A stretch of 64,000 nucleotides of DNA from Caenorhabditis remanei (GCF_010183535.1 NC_071329.1:8370001-8434000); one strand, 5' to 3'. Positions 34,828-47,604 are shown, counted from the stretch's first letter. Notes: generated by a model not told the origin, from the sequence alone. Translations and numbers: made by a program.

Positions 34828-35780
34828 GCTGAAATGAGGAATACGTAAAATGAGCGGCCCAGCACAACAGAAAATGAAGGCACAAAGAAACCAGAACGCA
34901 AAGAAGATGTGCGGAAAATCAATAGATGTGAGCGTGTGTGTGTGCTCACTAACAACACAACGAGAGAAAGAAAGACGCACTCTCGCTCACAGTAGTCATA
35001 GCAACAACGCACGGACAACTCGATAAGATAGAAACATAGATTTTACAATCGCTGAGAATAGGATCAAATAGACGTAACAGACTTTTCTAACTACAAAAAT
35101 TGTATCTTTTTCTCGGAACTATTACTATAATGAGAAAATTACATCTTATTGATAGAAAATATATGACTGATTTTAGTTTTGTTTTCGCTTTCATCTCAAT
35201 CGATATAGTCTTTCGATAATTACGGTTTCATCTTCTATCAAAGAGTTATTTTTACAAGAGCGTTCTTCTACAATGAGGAAATGTTTTTTCAAGGTTAATG
35301 AACTATAATTGCCAAATGTCTTTTCCATGTAATCAAATTTACTAATCGATTATCGTCGAAAATAAATATAGAATTAAGTTGAAAATAACTTTTGCTTGTC
35401 GTATATCTAGAAAAACGTTGCTATCGGGCTTTGAGAGAAGAGTAGAGAAAAATGTAAGGGAAATAAAAAATCGTTCGAATGCTAACTAGGGCGAACGCGA
35501 CGCGACCGTTTCGCGCCACAACGCACTGCGTGCCAATCGATTGTTGGCACGCTAGTCGTGAGTTTGCGTAATAATTGATTTTTCGCAAATTTTTTGCCGA
35601 TCTTTCCTCGTTCCCTGGAATCAGATGTACTCCTATACCCGTTACTTTGACATTAATCGGTTTCAACTCCCAAATTATATTTATTAGCTAAATTCTTGTA
35701 TTGCATCTGTACTCTTTCTACTATCGTTGTTTTGCTTTGAATTTTGTTTCATAATTCTTTGTTTTAGAAGTTTTCTCAAA
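34828..35780. promoter_or_regulatory. Divergent promoter of rsp-1 and rsp-2
   Basis: About 950 bp between the two SR genes. A GC-rich island at 35485-35565 contains TTTCGCGCC (35509-35517), a textbook E2F/DP site, and a perfect palindrome with arms GTGCCAA (35530-35536) and TTGGCAC (35544-35550) around TCGATTG, which places two CCAAT boxes in inverted order. The island is 220-300 bp before the rsp-2 start. Factor binding is inferred from motif only. Confidence 0.5.
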
Positions 35781-37058
35781 ATGGTACGCGTCTACATCGG
35801 CCGTCTACCCAATAGAGCCACGGATCGCGATGTTGAGCACTTCTTCCGCGGTTACGGAAAGTTGGTTGACGTTATAATGAAGAACGGATTTGGATTTGTT
35901 GTAAGTCCTAGCTAGTAGTTTCAGAATTCAATTATTTTTCATAGGACTTCCAAGATCAACGGGATGCTGATGACGCCGTTCATGATTTGAATGGAAAAGA
36001 TCTCTGCGGAGAGCGTGTCATTTTGGAATTTCCTCGTCGTAAGGTTGGGTACAACGAGGAGAGAAGTGGTGGCGGATATCGTGGACGTGAACCGACGTTC
36101 AGACGTGGCGGAGAGCGGCAATTCTCCAATCGGTACAGCCGTCCATGTTCAACAAGATTCCGTCTTGTTGTCGACAATTTGTCGACTCGTTACAGTTGGC
36201 AGGTAAGATTCTGAGCTGCCTGATCTGGCAAATCTTAAAATGCGTGTTTGAGTGTGATTGCAAAACTAACGAACTACTACCCTGGTCCAAATTCTACTGA
36301 AAGTCATTTTAAAATTTTCTTTAAAAATTTCTGAATGCTACAGCAGCAACTCAGTGGGTCTGCCATATGCCAATACAATTTGCAATACAATTGCTCACAA
36401 TCAATTTCCTGTTCCTCAGTCAATGGCATTCTTCTACTTCCTATCAATCTGGCCCCTCTTCACAAACAATCAATACACTGTACCTGAATTTTAGGACATC
36501 AAAGACCACATCCGCAAGCTGGGAATCGAACCGACTTACTCCGAGGCTCACAAGCGAAATGTGAACCAAGCGTATGTTTGATGTTTATGATTTTCTAACT
36601 CCACAACCAACTTACAGGCTTGTGTGCTTTTCTACCCACGATGACTTGCGTGATGCAATGAACAAGTTACAAGGAGAAGAGTTGAACGGGCGAAAGCTGA
36701 AATGTACTGATGAAACTCGTGACCGTAGTCGCTCGAGAAGTCCACGTCGTCGTTCTCGTTCCAGAAGCCCAACCAGAAGCCGCTCTCCACCAGCTCGTCG
36801 TCGTAGTCCAAGCTCGGACAGATCTGACAGAAAGAGCAGAAGTGCGTCTCCAAGAAAGCGTTCAGAGAAACGTGCACGTAGTGAGAGTAACAGTCGTTCT
36901 CGTTCTCCAGGAAGGTAAAGTGTTTTCCCGCTACCAAGCTTTATATCAATTTTTGATATTGTAGACGTTCTCGTACCAACTCACCACCAAATCGCTCTCC
37001 ATCACCAAAAAAGAGGCGTGACAACTCATCTCCACGCCCCGGATCTGCTTCTCCATAA
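35781..37058 (+). CDS. rsp-2: SR splicing factor RSP-2 (SRSF4/5/6-like)
   Basis: A second SR protein, paralogous to RSP-1. Exons 35781-35900, 35945-36202, 36495-36571, 36618-36914 and 36965-37058. RRM1: VRVYIGRLPNRATDRDVEHF and NGFGFVDF. A short basic hinge (GGGYRGREPTFRRGGE) precedes the second RRM with RLVVDNLSTRYSWQDIKDHI, then EELNGRKLKCTDETRD and an RS domain rich in RSRSPRRRSRSRSP blocks, ending SPKKRRDNSSPRPGSASP. Intron 2 (36203-36494) is the longest, in the same place as the long intron of rsp-1, just after SWQ. That shared position supports common ancestry by local inverted duplication. Compared with the C. elegans protein as I remember it, there are scattered substitutions, so the species differs. 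Confidence 0.94.
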
Positions 37059-37279
37059 CTTACAATTTGTTTTTGTCTCTCTTTTTAACTCATGTAACAT
37101 TTCCTGTTTCATTCATGTTAATCTCAAAAATCAGTAATTGCTAAAAGCGCCCAAAAAATTCATCCACTCTCAGCCCCTCTTATGCTTTTAAGCTTGCTTT
37201 CTATCCGTCTCTAATTTCAACTAATTTAATAACTCGTAAAGATTTATTGGGAAAAATAAATATACAAAAGTTTTATTTA

Positions 37280-38914
37280 TCAATCCAGCTCACTGAGAGT
37301 GAAATGAGCAGCACAGTTTTTACTGTTCTTGGTTGTCGGGAAGAACGGGCAACTCTGAAAATTTGTGGTAAAAATTTGTTCAATATAAAGGGGTGAAATT
37401 ACCGTGCTCGGACAGTGTAATCCAACAGTAGGATCGCTGAGATTGACACTGGTTTGTTTGAATCCAACCTGGAAAACGATGCTTAGAAGGTGTGAAACCA
37501 AACCTATGATACCGGTTGGACGATAGTGTTCCATAAATGCATTCCAATATTTCCGTGTCCATAAGCAGAGAAATGGAAGCAGTCTGGAGCGAAGAATGTC
37601 ATGTCGACGACTCCTGGACTCTGAAATTTAAACAAATATGTGTTACTAACGAACTTTCAAACTAACAGCATATGGAGGATCCAAAATTCCGTTGAAAAAT
37701 GGTTGAACTACAAAAGTGAAATCATCTTTGTCGTCGAACAAACCGGTTGTCTGAATATCTTTTTCTCCGTCCTGAATTCATTTATTATTTCTATCGGAAA
37801 TGAATTAATTAATCCATTTACCATGTATCCGAAACAAACTCCTTGAATATCATCGTCAGTAAACTTCTGATTTGATTCACAATCACATTCAAAACTGAAA
37901 AAAAAAAACTTTATTTTTGGAAATCCGAGGATATAACTTACGTATGAAGTCCCTCGCAGAAATACTTCTTCTTATCAATTTTCCGTAACATTCTCATATT
38001 GAACATTCCAGTCAAGGAGACGATTGTTCTGAAACCACCTTGTTTTCTAAATTACATTAAATTGTAAAAACCTTGGTAAGTTGTCATGAAGAATCTTAAC
38101 AGCTGCAATAATGTTATTCTCGAACGTTGTTTTTCCATGAGGGGCCGTCGAATTAAAGTATGGATCTTCACAATAAACACAGATATCATTGGCTCCAATG
38201 AAAATATTCACAAGTTTCCAGTCTTCTTTCACATTGATCTGAAAATAAAAAACCAATTTTGATTAACTCTTATCAATTGAAAAAGGTTCGATTTCCAGGA
38301 CGCAACGAACCTCAGAATGAGAATGCATTGTGTTAACAAGAGCTCTTGCTTGTCCAATAATATCTTTGGATTCAGCACCAGGTACTCCCATATTCAAATG
38401 AGCAACTTCCCAAACATTCTCTGATCCAATACCTTTTGATGCTCCCACCAAATTTGGGTTGAACTTTCTCAAAACATCTGAAATAATACAATGATATTCG
38501 AAACATTCTGAATCAACTCACTTGCTACTGTAATGTGTTCATCGAGAGATTTATCACCACCAATTTGGAAAGCAAGTCCTCTATATTGAAGGATTACAGC
38601 CAAGGGATCACCTGGAGGTGCTCCTGCTCCGTTGGCTGCCTGAAATGATATTTCGAATAAATTATGAAAATTCGAAACTCACGGTCAACGAATCTCCGAG
38701 TGCTCCAATAACTTTGATATCAGCAAATCGAACACTATGTGCACTTGTCGGCACTTTCTTACTCTTAGCCATCACACTGGCGTCACATGACCAATTCGGG
38801 GCTCCAAGATCTTTGAGTCCATACGCGACGGAGCAGAGGAGTACGGTGGACACTATAAAGTAAATGATTGAGGAATTTTCGTCATAATAAATGAATTTCA
38901 CCTAACCACCGCAT
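37280..38914 (-). CDS. Secreted phospholipase B-like GDSL lipase
   Basis: A GDSL-type phospholipase B1-like enzyme that removes fatty acids from phospholipids. It starts MRW at 38914 with a 10-nt first exon; the signal peptide continues as LVSTVLLCSVAYG in exon 2. Blocks in order: VKVIGALGDSLTA-type GDSL motif (nucleophile Ser), NMGVPGAES, VNIFIGANDICVYC (block III, Gly/Asn oxyanion), and DCFHFSAYGHGN (block V, Asp and His of the triad) in the exon near 37500-37600. The final exons encode GLHCPST and CPFFPTTKNSKNCAAHF, Cys-rich, ending at 37280. All catalytic residues are present. Small introns of 40-60 nt fit throughout. Two GATA sites lie upstream around 38980-39002. The corresponding gene in C. 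elegans (W02B12.1) is annotated as a phospholipase. Confidence 0.88.
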
Positions 38915-38994
38915 GATTTCTGTCTGAAAATGAAGGTGATATTGGGAATAGGAGACACCCCACTTTTTTTCTTCCAATTCTTATCACAATCTGT

Positions 38995-39002
38995 TATCAG
39001 TG
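38995..39002 (-). promoter_or_regulatory. Extended GATA site before phospholipase gene
   Basis: TTATCAGT on the plus strand reads ACTGATAA toward the minus-strand phospholipase gene, about 80 bp before its start. A second TTATCA lies near 38980. Both fit ELT-2-type intestinal control. Inferred. Confidence 0.5.
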
Positions 39003-39201
39003 ACAATGTGCTTTCAGTATTGTATCCGGGCATACATATAAAACATTCATTTCGTATGTACATTCATTTAGAGAAAAGGGGTGAACAAATTAATTCAAAA
39101 AGAAAAATTGTGTTTATGTGTTACCTGTTGGGTGATGTTTCTAACAAGGGGATTCAGACTAGCGAACGAAAAAAAAACGGATTTTCTTAAATAAATTGAA
39201 G

Positions 39202-41553
39202 TTATCCTCCAGTAGGCGCTTGAGCTCCAAGTATTCCAATTCCACTGTTAACTCCAACCAGTGACTTCTGTGGAGCATATTTCGGAAGTTGGATGAATCC
39301 AAGCTGAAAAATATGTTTTGATCGAAGTGGACACCAGATCTCAACTCAGTTTTCTTATTTATTGAAAATTCAAGAATGACAATGATTAATTGTTATCACT
39401 GAATTTTATCTTATAATGTTTGCTCTGTGAGCGCTACGTCACCTATACTATAGGCTAGAAACAGGAAAAATGTTCTTGGAAGATGTTGAAAGTTGAGGAC
39501 AGTTCAACACTACTCGGGGATTATTTTGGTAGAAATTGGAGGTTCCAGAAGGGGAAAATATGTACAGCTAGCTAAAAATCTCAAAAAATAATGGATCAGG
39601 ACGCGAGATAACAGTGGTTTCAGGTTTAGTAAAGTCCTGGCTTGGCATTGCCGAAAATCATCATGGCTTTGTCTTCTTTGAATTTTGTGATAGATTCAAG
39701 AAGCTCACTGGGACCTAGAATTCTTCCTAGCCGTCATCTGTATCGAAAGAAGTGCCTACCCTTTAAAGTTCGTTTTTTTCCTCTTTCTCTCGTGATTACC
39801 ACCTGCTTTTCTATTCCCCAGATAATTCACTATCTCCCATCACCTTGCTTACCCTAACAGCTTGTATATACTTCAACGCCTTTCCTGACACAATCAAATC
39901 CTTATTCCCGTCGTAGTCGTTCAACGATATTTGTTCTCCCTGAAACAAAAAAACTGTACAATTTTCTTCTCTTTCCCTTTTTTCCCCGTTTTTTCGTTCA
40001 TCTTCCTCTCTTCCAAGACAATCAAAAAGAACGAATCGAAGCGCAGCACCGTACGAAAACATAAACATTTGATCGTTTGGGAACGGGGTATGCAAATCGT
40101 CAGAGATAGATGGAGAGAGCGCGGGGCACCGTTTTTTTGCAGTTCTTTTTTTTCGCAGATTTTTATATTGCCGTCGACGTGGAACTAAGAAGCAGAACTC
40201 CGCCCACCTTTTTGCTTCCCCTTCTTTTAGAAATCATTCGTGCTCTATATCATTCGTTCTTTCTGTATATTCTACTGGAATGGACCTCTCGCCCACTAAT
40301 ATTGCTTGTACATACATGCAATCGAAACACACAGCGGGATCTCTTTTGAGGCACCATATTACTATTTATTATTATTAGTATTATAAAATCACATGTATAT
40401 GCATATACAGGCCCCCTATTATTAGTCGTGGCACCCCTCCCCCACTCAATCAGAAGAGATAATCAAAAATCGAGAGACGCAGTGTCCAGTGGGCCACTGT
40501 AGCAATAGAATATGTGATGTGTGCACAGCTTCCAGCACGATATTTCTCTGCATCCCTCTATACTCTCTGATATTAGTATAAAAGGGATGAATGGAGAGTC
40601 AAAATTCAGTATTCTTTCTGCTTCTGCTGCTTTCTTTTATTCTTGAGGTCTCTTTCAGTTATAAGTAGTAGTGCCGCAGGTAACCACTAAAATATATGGT
40701 TTACCTACTGCCTTCTGCTTAGAATTGAAATATCGATGACCGTACTTACTTGTCTTGGGAATATAGTTTCAGTGAACGGAGGGAGTCCTCCAGCGGGTCC
40801 AGATTCACCTAAACCAACGGATACTCCGGTTCCAACAGATACAGGATCGTTTCCAGGTACACCGACGCCAACACCGAATCCAACACCTAGAATCGAGAAA
40901 GATTAGAGGAAAGGGGGGAAGTGGAGTTCACAAAGTCGAAAAAAGGAATAAGCATCTAAAGTCTGATTTCTCATTCTTAAAATTTTGGATCAAAATACGA
41001 TTCCCTCTTCCTGAATTCCATTGTAATAAGGTCTTACCAATAGTTCCAACGTCTTTCAGAAGTCCATTATGCTTTGGATCAGGAGGCAAATCAGTTGTTG
41101 TGATTCCCAATTGAGCATCTCTTACAGCTGACTTCAAATCCTCAGCTGGATCTACTGTAGGAGGAACCGGAGCAGGTCTTGGTTTTGATGCGATTCTGTC
41201 CAATTGTGCCTGACTAGTTTCTTTCTGTTCCTGAACATTCTCCTCGTCCTCGAATCCCCACGTATTGTGTTGATTGTATTCTTGCGGCCGATGATATCTA
41301 TGACGGTCGCTTCGTTTTTGGGAGTGCTCTCTCTGTTTTCTGGAAATCGTTTTTTAAACATGATTTAAGAGAGGAAAGAAAAACTTACAGCCCAGCGTTA
41401 CTTGAGAATGGATCAGGTCGATCATCTAATCCAAACGGAAATGGATCTTGTGAAACACTCTCTGAAAAATATGTCCTAAAATCCTAAAACAACTAAAAAA
41501 AGACACATACCAACAATAGCAATAAAAACAATCAATAGACACTGATGTTTCAT
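39202..41553 (-). CDS. Secreted low-complexity protein, function unknown
   Basis: Exons 41553-41511, 41461-41389, 41339-41038, 40886-40750, 39939-39853 and 39303-39202 join in frame to about 245 residues. Signal peptide MKHQCLLIVFIAIV, then a polar, disordered region rich in His, Gln and Arg (SQKRSDRHRYHRPQEYNQ), PRPAPVPPTVDPAEDL, a Gly/Val repeat (GVGFGVGVGVPGN), an EQISLNDYDGNKDL block and a C-terminal GVNSGIGILGAQAPTGG. Between the last two exons lies a possible alternative exon (39699-39627, after GAATTCTAG), which would give a different C-terminus. I know no domain here. The Gly/Val-rich parts recall cuticle or matrix proteins, but that is a guess. The long intron (40749-39940) includes a pyrimidine-rich tract and a TATA-like string near 40580, so a second promoter inside is possible. 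Confidence 0.55.
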
Positions 41554-42669
41554 TTTGATCAGAGAGAACTATTATTAGGTATAAAAACGTTTGAGAAAAA
41601 GAAAATGGATGGTCATATTTGAGTGTAATGAAAGTGTAATATGACAGAGAAGATAAACAAGATATGGTCAAAAAGGAGAAAAAGGAAAAGGGTTTGTGAT
41701 AAACGTTGAGATAAAATAATTATTGATACATATTAGGAGAGGCTGGTGATGAATGATTTTAGTAGAAACATATTTCGGTCTGAAAATTTGAATATAAATC
41801 ATGGTCTGAAACGCAGTCCGGAAGTGTAAATATATCAAAATCAGAAACGGGTCTTCTACATGTTTTGTTGCTTGAATTAACAACATGATATTGAGATCTG
41901 ATCCACAAGAATAGCGAATCTGCTTTTGAACAGTTTCAAGGTTTGTAATTGTTCTTTAATACTTTGACAATGAGAGTTTTATCTTTAAAACAATCTATTC
42001 AGTCTTACTTGATCATATAAATCTCAAAACCAGATAGCAGACAACTTTGTTTCGGTAATTCTCCTGAACGAAATAAGATTAATCAAGAACTGTTTTACCA
42101 CCAGCATTCAATACATTTACAGAGATACACTAGTCATCTATTGTTTCAGTTGTATCACCAAACCGCCGATAACATAACTTGACCGACAAAGAGTGTTATT
42201 TGACATGAAAACAATGAGCCAACAATATTATCAGTCTCCTCTAAAACCACCCACATTTTCCGCCTTTCAGTAATAATTCCACTTTTGATTCATTCATACT
42301 AATTTCTTTTCTCCATTATATCATTACATCATCTATCAATTGCCGCATTCCGACAGCTCCCGCCAACAGAAAACGGTTGGAAATTGATATGGTTTCTCCT
42401 TCACTTCTAGCTTGCGCTCCATTGTGCACACGACTCAAAATGACTGATAAGACAATGAAAAACTAAAAAATTGTCTTCGGTTTTCAGTCTTCAGTCCTAT
42501 AGCACTTTTACCTTCCCTCCTTGACCGGTTCACCGCTATTTTTCAGCTGTTTCTCCGGTTTTTCTTGTTTTCCGTATTCAGACTACCGTAACGAATTCAG
42601 TTGTATTTCAATCCGTAACTTTCATAATTTCGAATAATTCAGGGCGACCAAAACCTAAAAAACGAGAAA
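41554..42669. promoter_or_regulatory. Divergent region before vha-6
   Basis: 1.1 kb without recognised exons. The right third is the vha-6 promoter with a GATA site (separate entry), and an acceptor-like TTCAG near 42642 precedes the start codon. Confidence 0.45.
42443..42452 (+). promoter_or_regulatory. Extended GATA site ACTGATAAGA before vha-6
   Basis: The exact ELT-2-type consensus, about 220 bp upstream of vha-6. The vha-6 promoter of C. elegans drives intestine-only expression, so a functional GATA site is expected here. Binding itself is inferred. Confidence 0.65.
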
Positions 42670-45563
42670 ATGGGTTCGATCTACCGATCGGAGCACATGA
42701 AATTGTGCCAAATCTTCTTTCAATCTGAGTCTGCTTATCAATGTGTTGCCGAATTGGGAGAGCTTGGATTGGCTCAATTCATTGATTTGAATGAGGAACA
42801 GAATTCGTATCAGAGAAAGTTTGTGAATGAAGTGAGAAGATGTGAAGAGATGGATAGAAAGATCAGTAAGTTGACTAGATGAATTTAGATGGAAACAAAT
42901 TTTGAACTGAGACAATCGGGGAAATAACAAACATAATTTTCAAATTTTCCAGCATTCGTCGAGGAAGAAATCAAAAAGGACGAAGTCGCAATTCCGGATT
43001 ACGATGACCATATCCCAGCTCCACAGCCAAAACATATGGGAGAAATGGAAGCAAATTTGGAGAAACTCGAAGAAGAACTTGTTCAAATCAACAAGAACAC
43101 CAAGGTTCTCAAGACGAATCACATCCAGTTACTTGAGATGAAAGCTGTTTTGGAGCATGTCACTTCTCTGCTCGATCATCAGAGCAAAAGAGAAGCAGCT
43201 ATGTCGATTTCAGAGGCTGCTCGTGGAGAAGCTGGACCACTCAGTTTCGGATTGAAACAAGAGTTCGATAAGCCAGTCAGAGATGAGAATGAGTTGAAGT
43301 GAGTTCGAGTGTTCAGTCAGTTTTTGAAACTTTGGAATTAAAATTTGCAGATTCGTGACTGGAGTCATTAAGCGAAACAAGAGTATTGCATTCGAACGTT
43401 TCCTCTGGAGACTCTCTCGTGCTAAGGTCTTCGCCAAATTCGTTGAAATCAAGGAGAAAACCGACGTCTTCTCTCATGACTACGAAGACAAATGCGTCTT
43501 CATTTTGTTCTTCTCCGGTGAACAACTTCGTTCCAAAGTCAAGAAGATCTGTGATGGATTCCAAGCCAAGTGTTACACAGTTCCAGAGAATCCAGCAGAG
43601 AGAACCAAGTTGTTGAACAATATTAAACTTCAAGCAAATGACATGAAAGCTGTCATTGAGAAAACTTTGGAGTACCGTACAAAGTGTATCAGTGCTGCAG
43701 CTGGAAATTTGAGAAAATGGGGAATCATGCTCCTGAAGCTCAAGTCAATCTTCCACACTCTCAATATGTTCTCAGTTGATGTCACTCAAAAGTGTTTGAT
43801 TGCCGAGTGTTGGGTACCAGAAGCTGACATTGTTCAAGTGAAGAACTCTCTCCATATGGGAACTATTCATTCGGGATCAACTGTTCCAGCTATTCTCAAC
43901 GAAATGGAGACCGAGAAGTATCCACCAACCTACTTCAAACTCAACAAGTTCACTCAAGGATTCCAAAATATTGTGGACGCCTACGGAATCGCCAGTTACC
44001 GTGAAGTCAACCCAGCCCCATGGACAATTATCTCTTTCCCATTCCTCTTCGCCGTCATGTTCGGAGATGCTGGACATGGAATTATCATGTTGATTGCTGC
44101 CTCTGCATTCGTTATTTTTGAAAAGAAATTGATCTCGATGAAGATTAAGGATGAGATCTTCAACACTTTCTTTGGTGGTCGTTACGTCGTTTTACTCATG
44201 GGAATGTTCGCAATCTATACAGGATTCATCTACAATGACTTCTATTCCAAATCAATCAATATGTTCGGATCCAGCTGGCAGAATCCATATCCAAAATCTC
44301 TTTTGGAACAAATGGATGCTCAAGGAGTTGAGTCTGGAAATGAGTTGTCATTGACATTTGCACCAGAGGATGCCTTCAATCATGCTTATGGACCATACCC
44401 ATTCGGAGTTGATCCTGTCTGGAATTTGGCAATCAACAGATTGAACTTTTTGAATCCCATGAAAATGAAGACTTCAATCCTTCTTGGTATCTCTCAAATG
44501 GCTTTCGGAATTATGCTCTCTCTTATGAATCACATGTTAGTTTTTTCCTTTTTTCTCTATGATTTAAGAAATAATTTCAGCGGAAACCGATCAGTCGTCG
44601 ACATCGTCTTCGTCTTCATTCCACAATGCTTGTTCCTTGGATGCATTTTCGTCTATCTCTGCCTCCAAGTCATCATGAAATGGATCTTCTTTTATGTTAA
44701 ACCAGCAATGGTTTTCGGAAAATTCTATCCAGGACCAAACTGTGCACCATCCCTTCTTATCGGTCTTATCAACATGTTCATGGTTAAGAGCAGAGATGTA
44801 AGATTTGGGAAAAACCGTAGAAAAACTGAAGATTGATCTGATTTTCAGCCAACATTCGCTTATGACTTCAACAACGGAAAAGGAAAAATCACCGCTATGA
44901 ACTTTACACTCAACGGAAAACCAGTTACCTATACAGACTATGATCAATGTTATCTCCAGCAATGGTATCCAAACCAATCGCTCGTTGAAGTTATCCTTCT
45001 CCTTATTGCTGTTATCTCTGTCCCTGTTATGCTTCTTGTGAAACCATTCTACATCCGCTGGAGACACGGACGTGGACTTCCAATTGATTTGGGACATGGG
45101 CCAGATGATCATGGAGAGTTCAACTTTGGAGATATCATGGTTCATCAAGCTATTCACACTATTGAGTTCGTTCTTGGATGCGTCTCTCACACTGCTTCAT
45201 ATCTCCGTCTTTGGGCTCTTTCTCTTGCTCACGCTCGTATGTTTCTTCACTAATTGTCAGTTACATATACTAATTTTTTGTCTTCCAGAACTTTCTGATG
45301 TCTTGTGGACAATGGTTCTCCGAATGTCATTGACAATGGGTGGATGGGGTGGATCAGCAGCAGTCACCATCATTTTCTATTTCATTTTCTCGATTCTTTC
45401 CGTTTGTATTCTCATTCTTATGGAGGGTCTCTCTGCATTCCTTCACGCGATTCGTCTTCATTGGGTCGAGTTCCAATCGAAATTCTACGGAGGAACTGGA
45501 ATTCAATTCGAGCCATTCAGTTTCACAAAGATCATTCGTGTCTACGAGGGACTTGATCAGTGA
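42670..45563 (+). CDS. vha-6: V-ATPase V0 subunit a, intestinal isoform
   Basis: The large membrane subunit of the proton-pumping V-ATPase; in C. elegans vha-6 acidifies the gut lumen from the apical membrane. Exons 42670-42865, 42953-43298, 43351-44535, 44581-44797, 44849-45236 and 45289-45563 give 868 residues. The cytosolic N-terminal half runs from [28 protein letters not shown] through a coiled coil to GECW-type AECWVPEAD. The membrane half starts near [18 protein letters not shown] and contains [24 protein letters not shown] with the essential Arg of the proton path. [21 protein letters not shown] helix and the C-terminal [10 protein letters not shown] complete the family layout. Immediately downstream lies a half-copy of this gene. 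Confidence 0.95.
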
Positions 45564-46212
45564 TTTATTTTCTTGTTTTTTATTGTGTTCAGTCGCGTTT
45601 AGGCGGTAATAAATTTGTATTCAATGTACTTTCTTGGAATTTTCCTCTCATGATAACGATCGTTTTCACTTTAATGAAATGCATCATATGGTAAAAGTTT
45701 TTCAGAATTAAAAGCTTTCTCTCTACATGTGAATTTTAGCAACCCGCAAACATTTTGGGTAGATCACTACGAAATTCAGTTTCAACATGTTTTATTTCTC
45801 TAAAATTATGCGGTTTGGGTAAAAGGTTTACTGTTGATGGTGCCAACCGGATCTCAACATATCAATATAGCAAATAATGAAGCCTCGTGGTTGACGATTA
45901 AACTCTAATCACTCACACTTCCTTCCTCTTATTTCATTTCTTAAGGCATTACTTATCGTAAGCAGTAAGATTTTCAGTCATTTTCTTTTGATCGCATCAT
46001 TAAACAGCGTCTAAATTCCTTTTCAGTTCACTTTACATACATAAGGCGACCCAGAATTGATGCATTGACGCATTTTATTGTGCACAAAACTCTACTGATA
46101 AGGTGTTTAAAAATGGAAGAAATAGTTATTGTCTTCATGCATTTTTACTATTCTTTTTTTCATTTGAATTATTAATTTGTCTCAATTAATATCATATTCG
46201 AAACACTTCAGA
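45564..46212. promoter_or_regulatory. Gap between vha-6 and its half-copy, with GATA site
   Basis: 650 bp holding the vha-6 3' UTR (AATAAA at 45608) and the promoter of the half-copy. ACTGATAAGG at 46094-46103 is an extended GATA site about 110 bp before the next start. No other gene seen. Confidence 0.55.
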
Positions 46213-47364
46213 ATGGGATCAACTCATCGATCAGAAAATGAAAAAAGATTTCGAATAGTTTGTTCGCAGGATAGTGCTTATCAATATGTGGCAGAATTAG
46301 AAGAGATGGGTCTGACTCAATTCATCGATTTGAATGAAGATGAATCGATCTTTGAAGCACCTTTCAGAAAGGAAATCATCAAGTGCGAGGAGATGGAAAA
46401 ACAAATAAGTGAGTCAAAAATATTGGCCATTTCAGTCAAGATGTTTTTTTCTGATTTCAGTTTCCATCGAAATTCAACTCAAGCGAGAAAGTTGTCACAT
46501 CCCTGATTACTCTGATCATGTTCCAACACCCTCACAAAATGGAGTTGAAATACTGCATAAAATATTGAATAAAACAGAGGAGGAGCTTAACCAAATAAGG
46601 AAAAACATTAGTGACCTCTATGTGAATCACAGAAAATTACTCGACCTGAAAACTATTTTGGAGAACATTCCTAACTTTGGAACAACTCAAGATTCTTACT
46701 TCAAAGTCAGGATGGAAGATCAACAAGAGTGAGTTTTCTTCTTTCACGAATAGTTGTATCTGTTTCTGATTTCAGATTCTTGACTGGAGTCATCAAAAGC
46801 GCTAAGAAAACCGATTTTGACACATTTCTCCGTCGAATGTCTCGTGCTCAAATCTTCACCAAGTTGATTCCAATTCAGAAGACCAATTCGATGATCGAAC
46901 CCAGGGAGAAAAAAGTATTTATTCTATTCTTCTCCGGAGATAAACAACGAGAAAAAGTAAAAATAATTTGTGAAGGACTTCATGCGAAATGTTACACAAT
47001 TCCAAATAGTCCCGAAGATCGAACGGAGTTTCTGAAGAAAGTTACCGAGCAATCGGATCAAATGAAGTCAGTTATAAGGAATACAGAGGATTATCGAGGG
47101 AAGATAATGCGCTCCGTTGGCAGAAATGTAGTGAAATGGAGGATTATGAATCAGAAGATGGAGAAAGTATTCCATATTGTCAACATGTTTCATTTGGATT
47201 CCGATAGAAACTGCCTGATTGGAGAGTGTTGGACAACAGAAGCTGAATCAGATAATATCAGAAATGTATTGAAAACTGCATCACTAAAATTGGAAGGTTC
47301 CAAATGCCCCGTTTTCGAGGAAATAAAGATTCAAGAAGATGAGGAAGCATCGATCAAACTGTGA
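46213..47364 (+). CDS. N-terminal-domain-only V-ATPase subunit a paralogue
   Basis: A tandem partial duplicate of vha-6 that keeps only the cytosolic half. Exons 46213-46408, 46461-46728 and 46776-47364 give 350 residues with no internal stop. Exon 1 is 196 nt, exactly as in vha-6, and both intron phases are the same. Alignable blocks: MGSTHRSENEKRFR / [93 protein letters not shown], and GECWTTEAESDNIR. It stops at about the point where the first membrane helices would follow, with an unrelated acidic end (KIQEDEEASIKL). With no membrane segment it cannot pump protons, but could bind V1 subunits E/G, C or H, or regulators, as a soluble competitor. A pseudogene is possible, but the open frame and intact splice sites argue against it. 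Confidence 0.8.
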
Positions 47365-47604
47365 TTTTTCATAGGCAGACTAGGAATCGTGTACCAGGGT
47401 ATGATCTCATTTTTAGCATGAGTCGAGAATAAACTGTTTTTTTCCGTCTGTTGTTGTAATATTCATTATCGAATGGCATATTTGGATTTGAAAGAGACAC
47501 GCACATTCTCGTAACTACTACTTTCTCTAAAAAATTACCTAATTAAACGATAATTTAAAAGTTCACTCGGCAAAACAACTTATAACAAGCCAAGTATTGC
47601 AAAA

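Noticed and set aside
46213..47364. Half-copy of vha-6 as a plain pseudogene
   Set aside because: No stop or frameshift over 350 codons and all splice sites intact; kept as a coding gene with caution.
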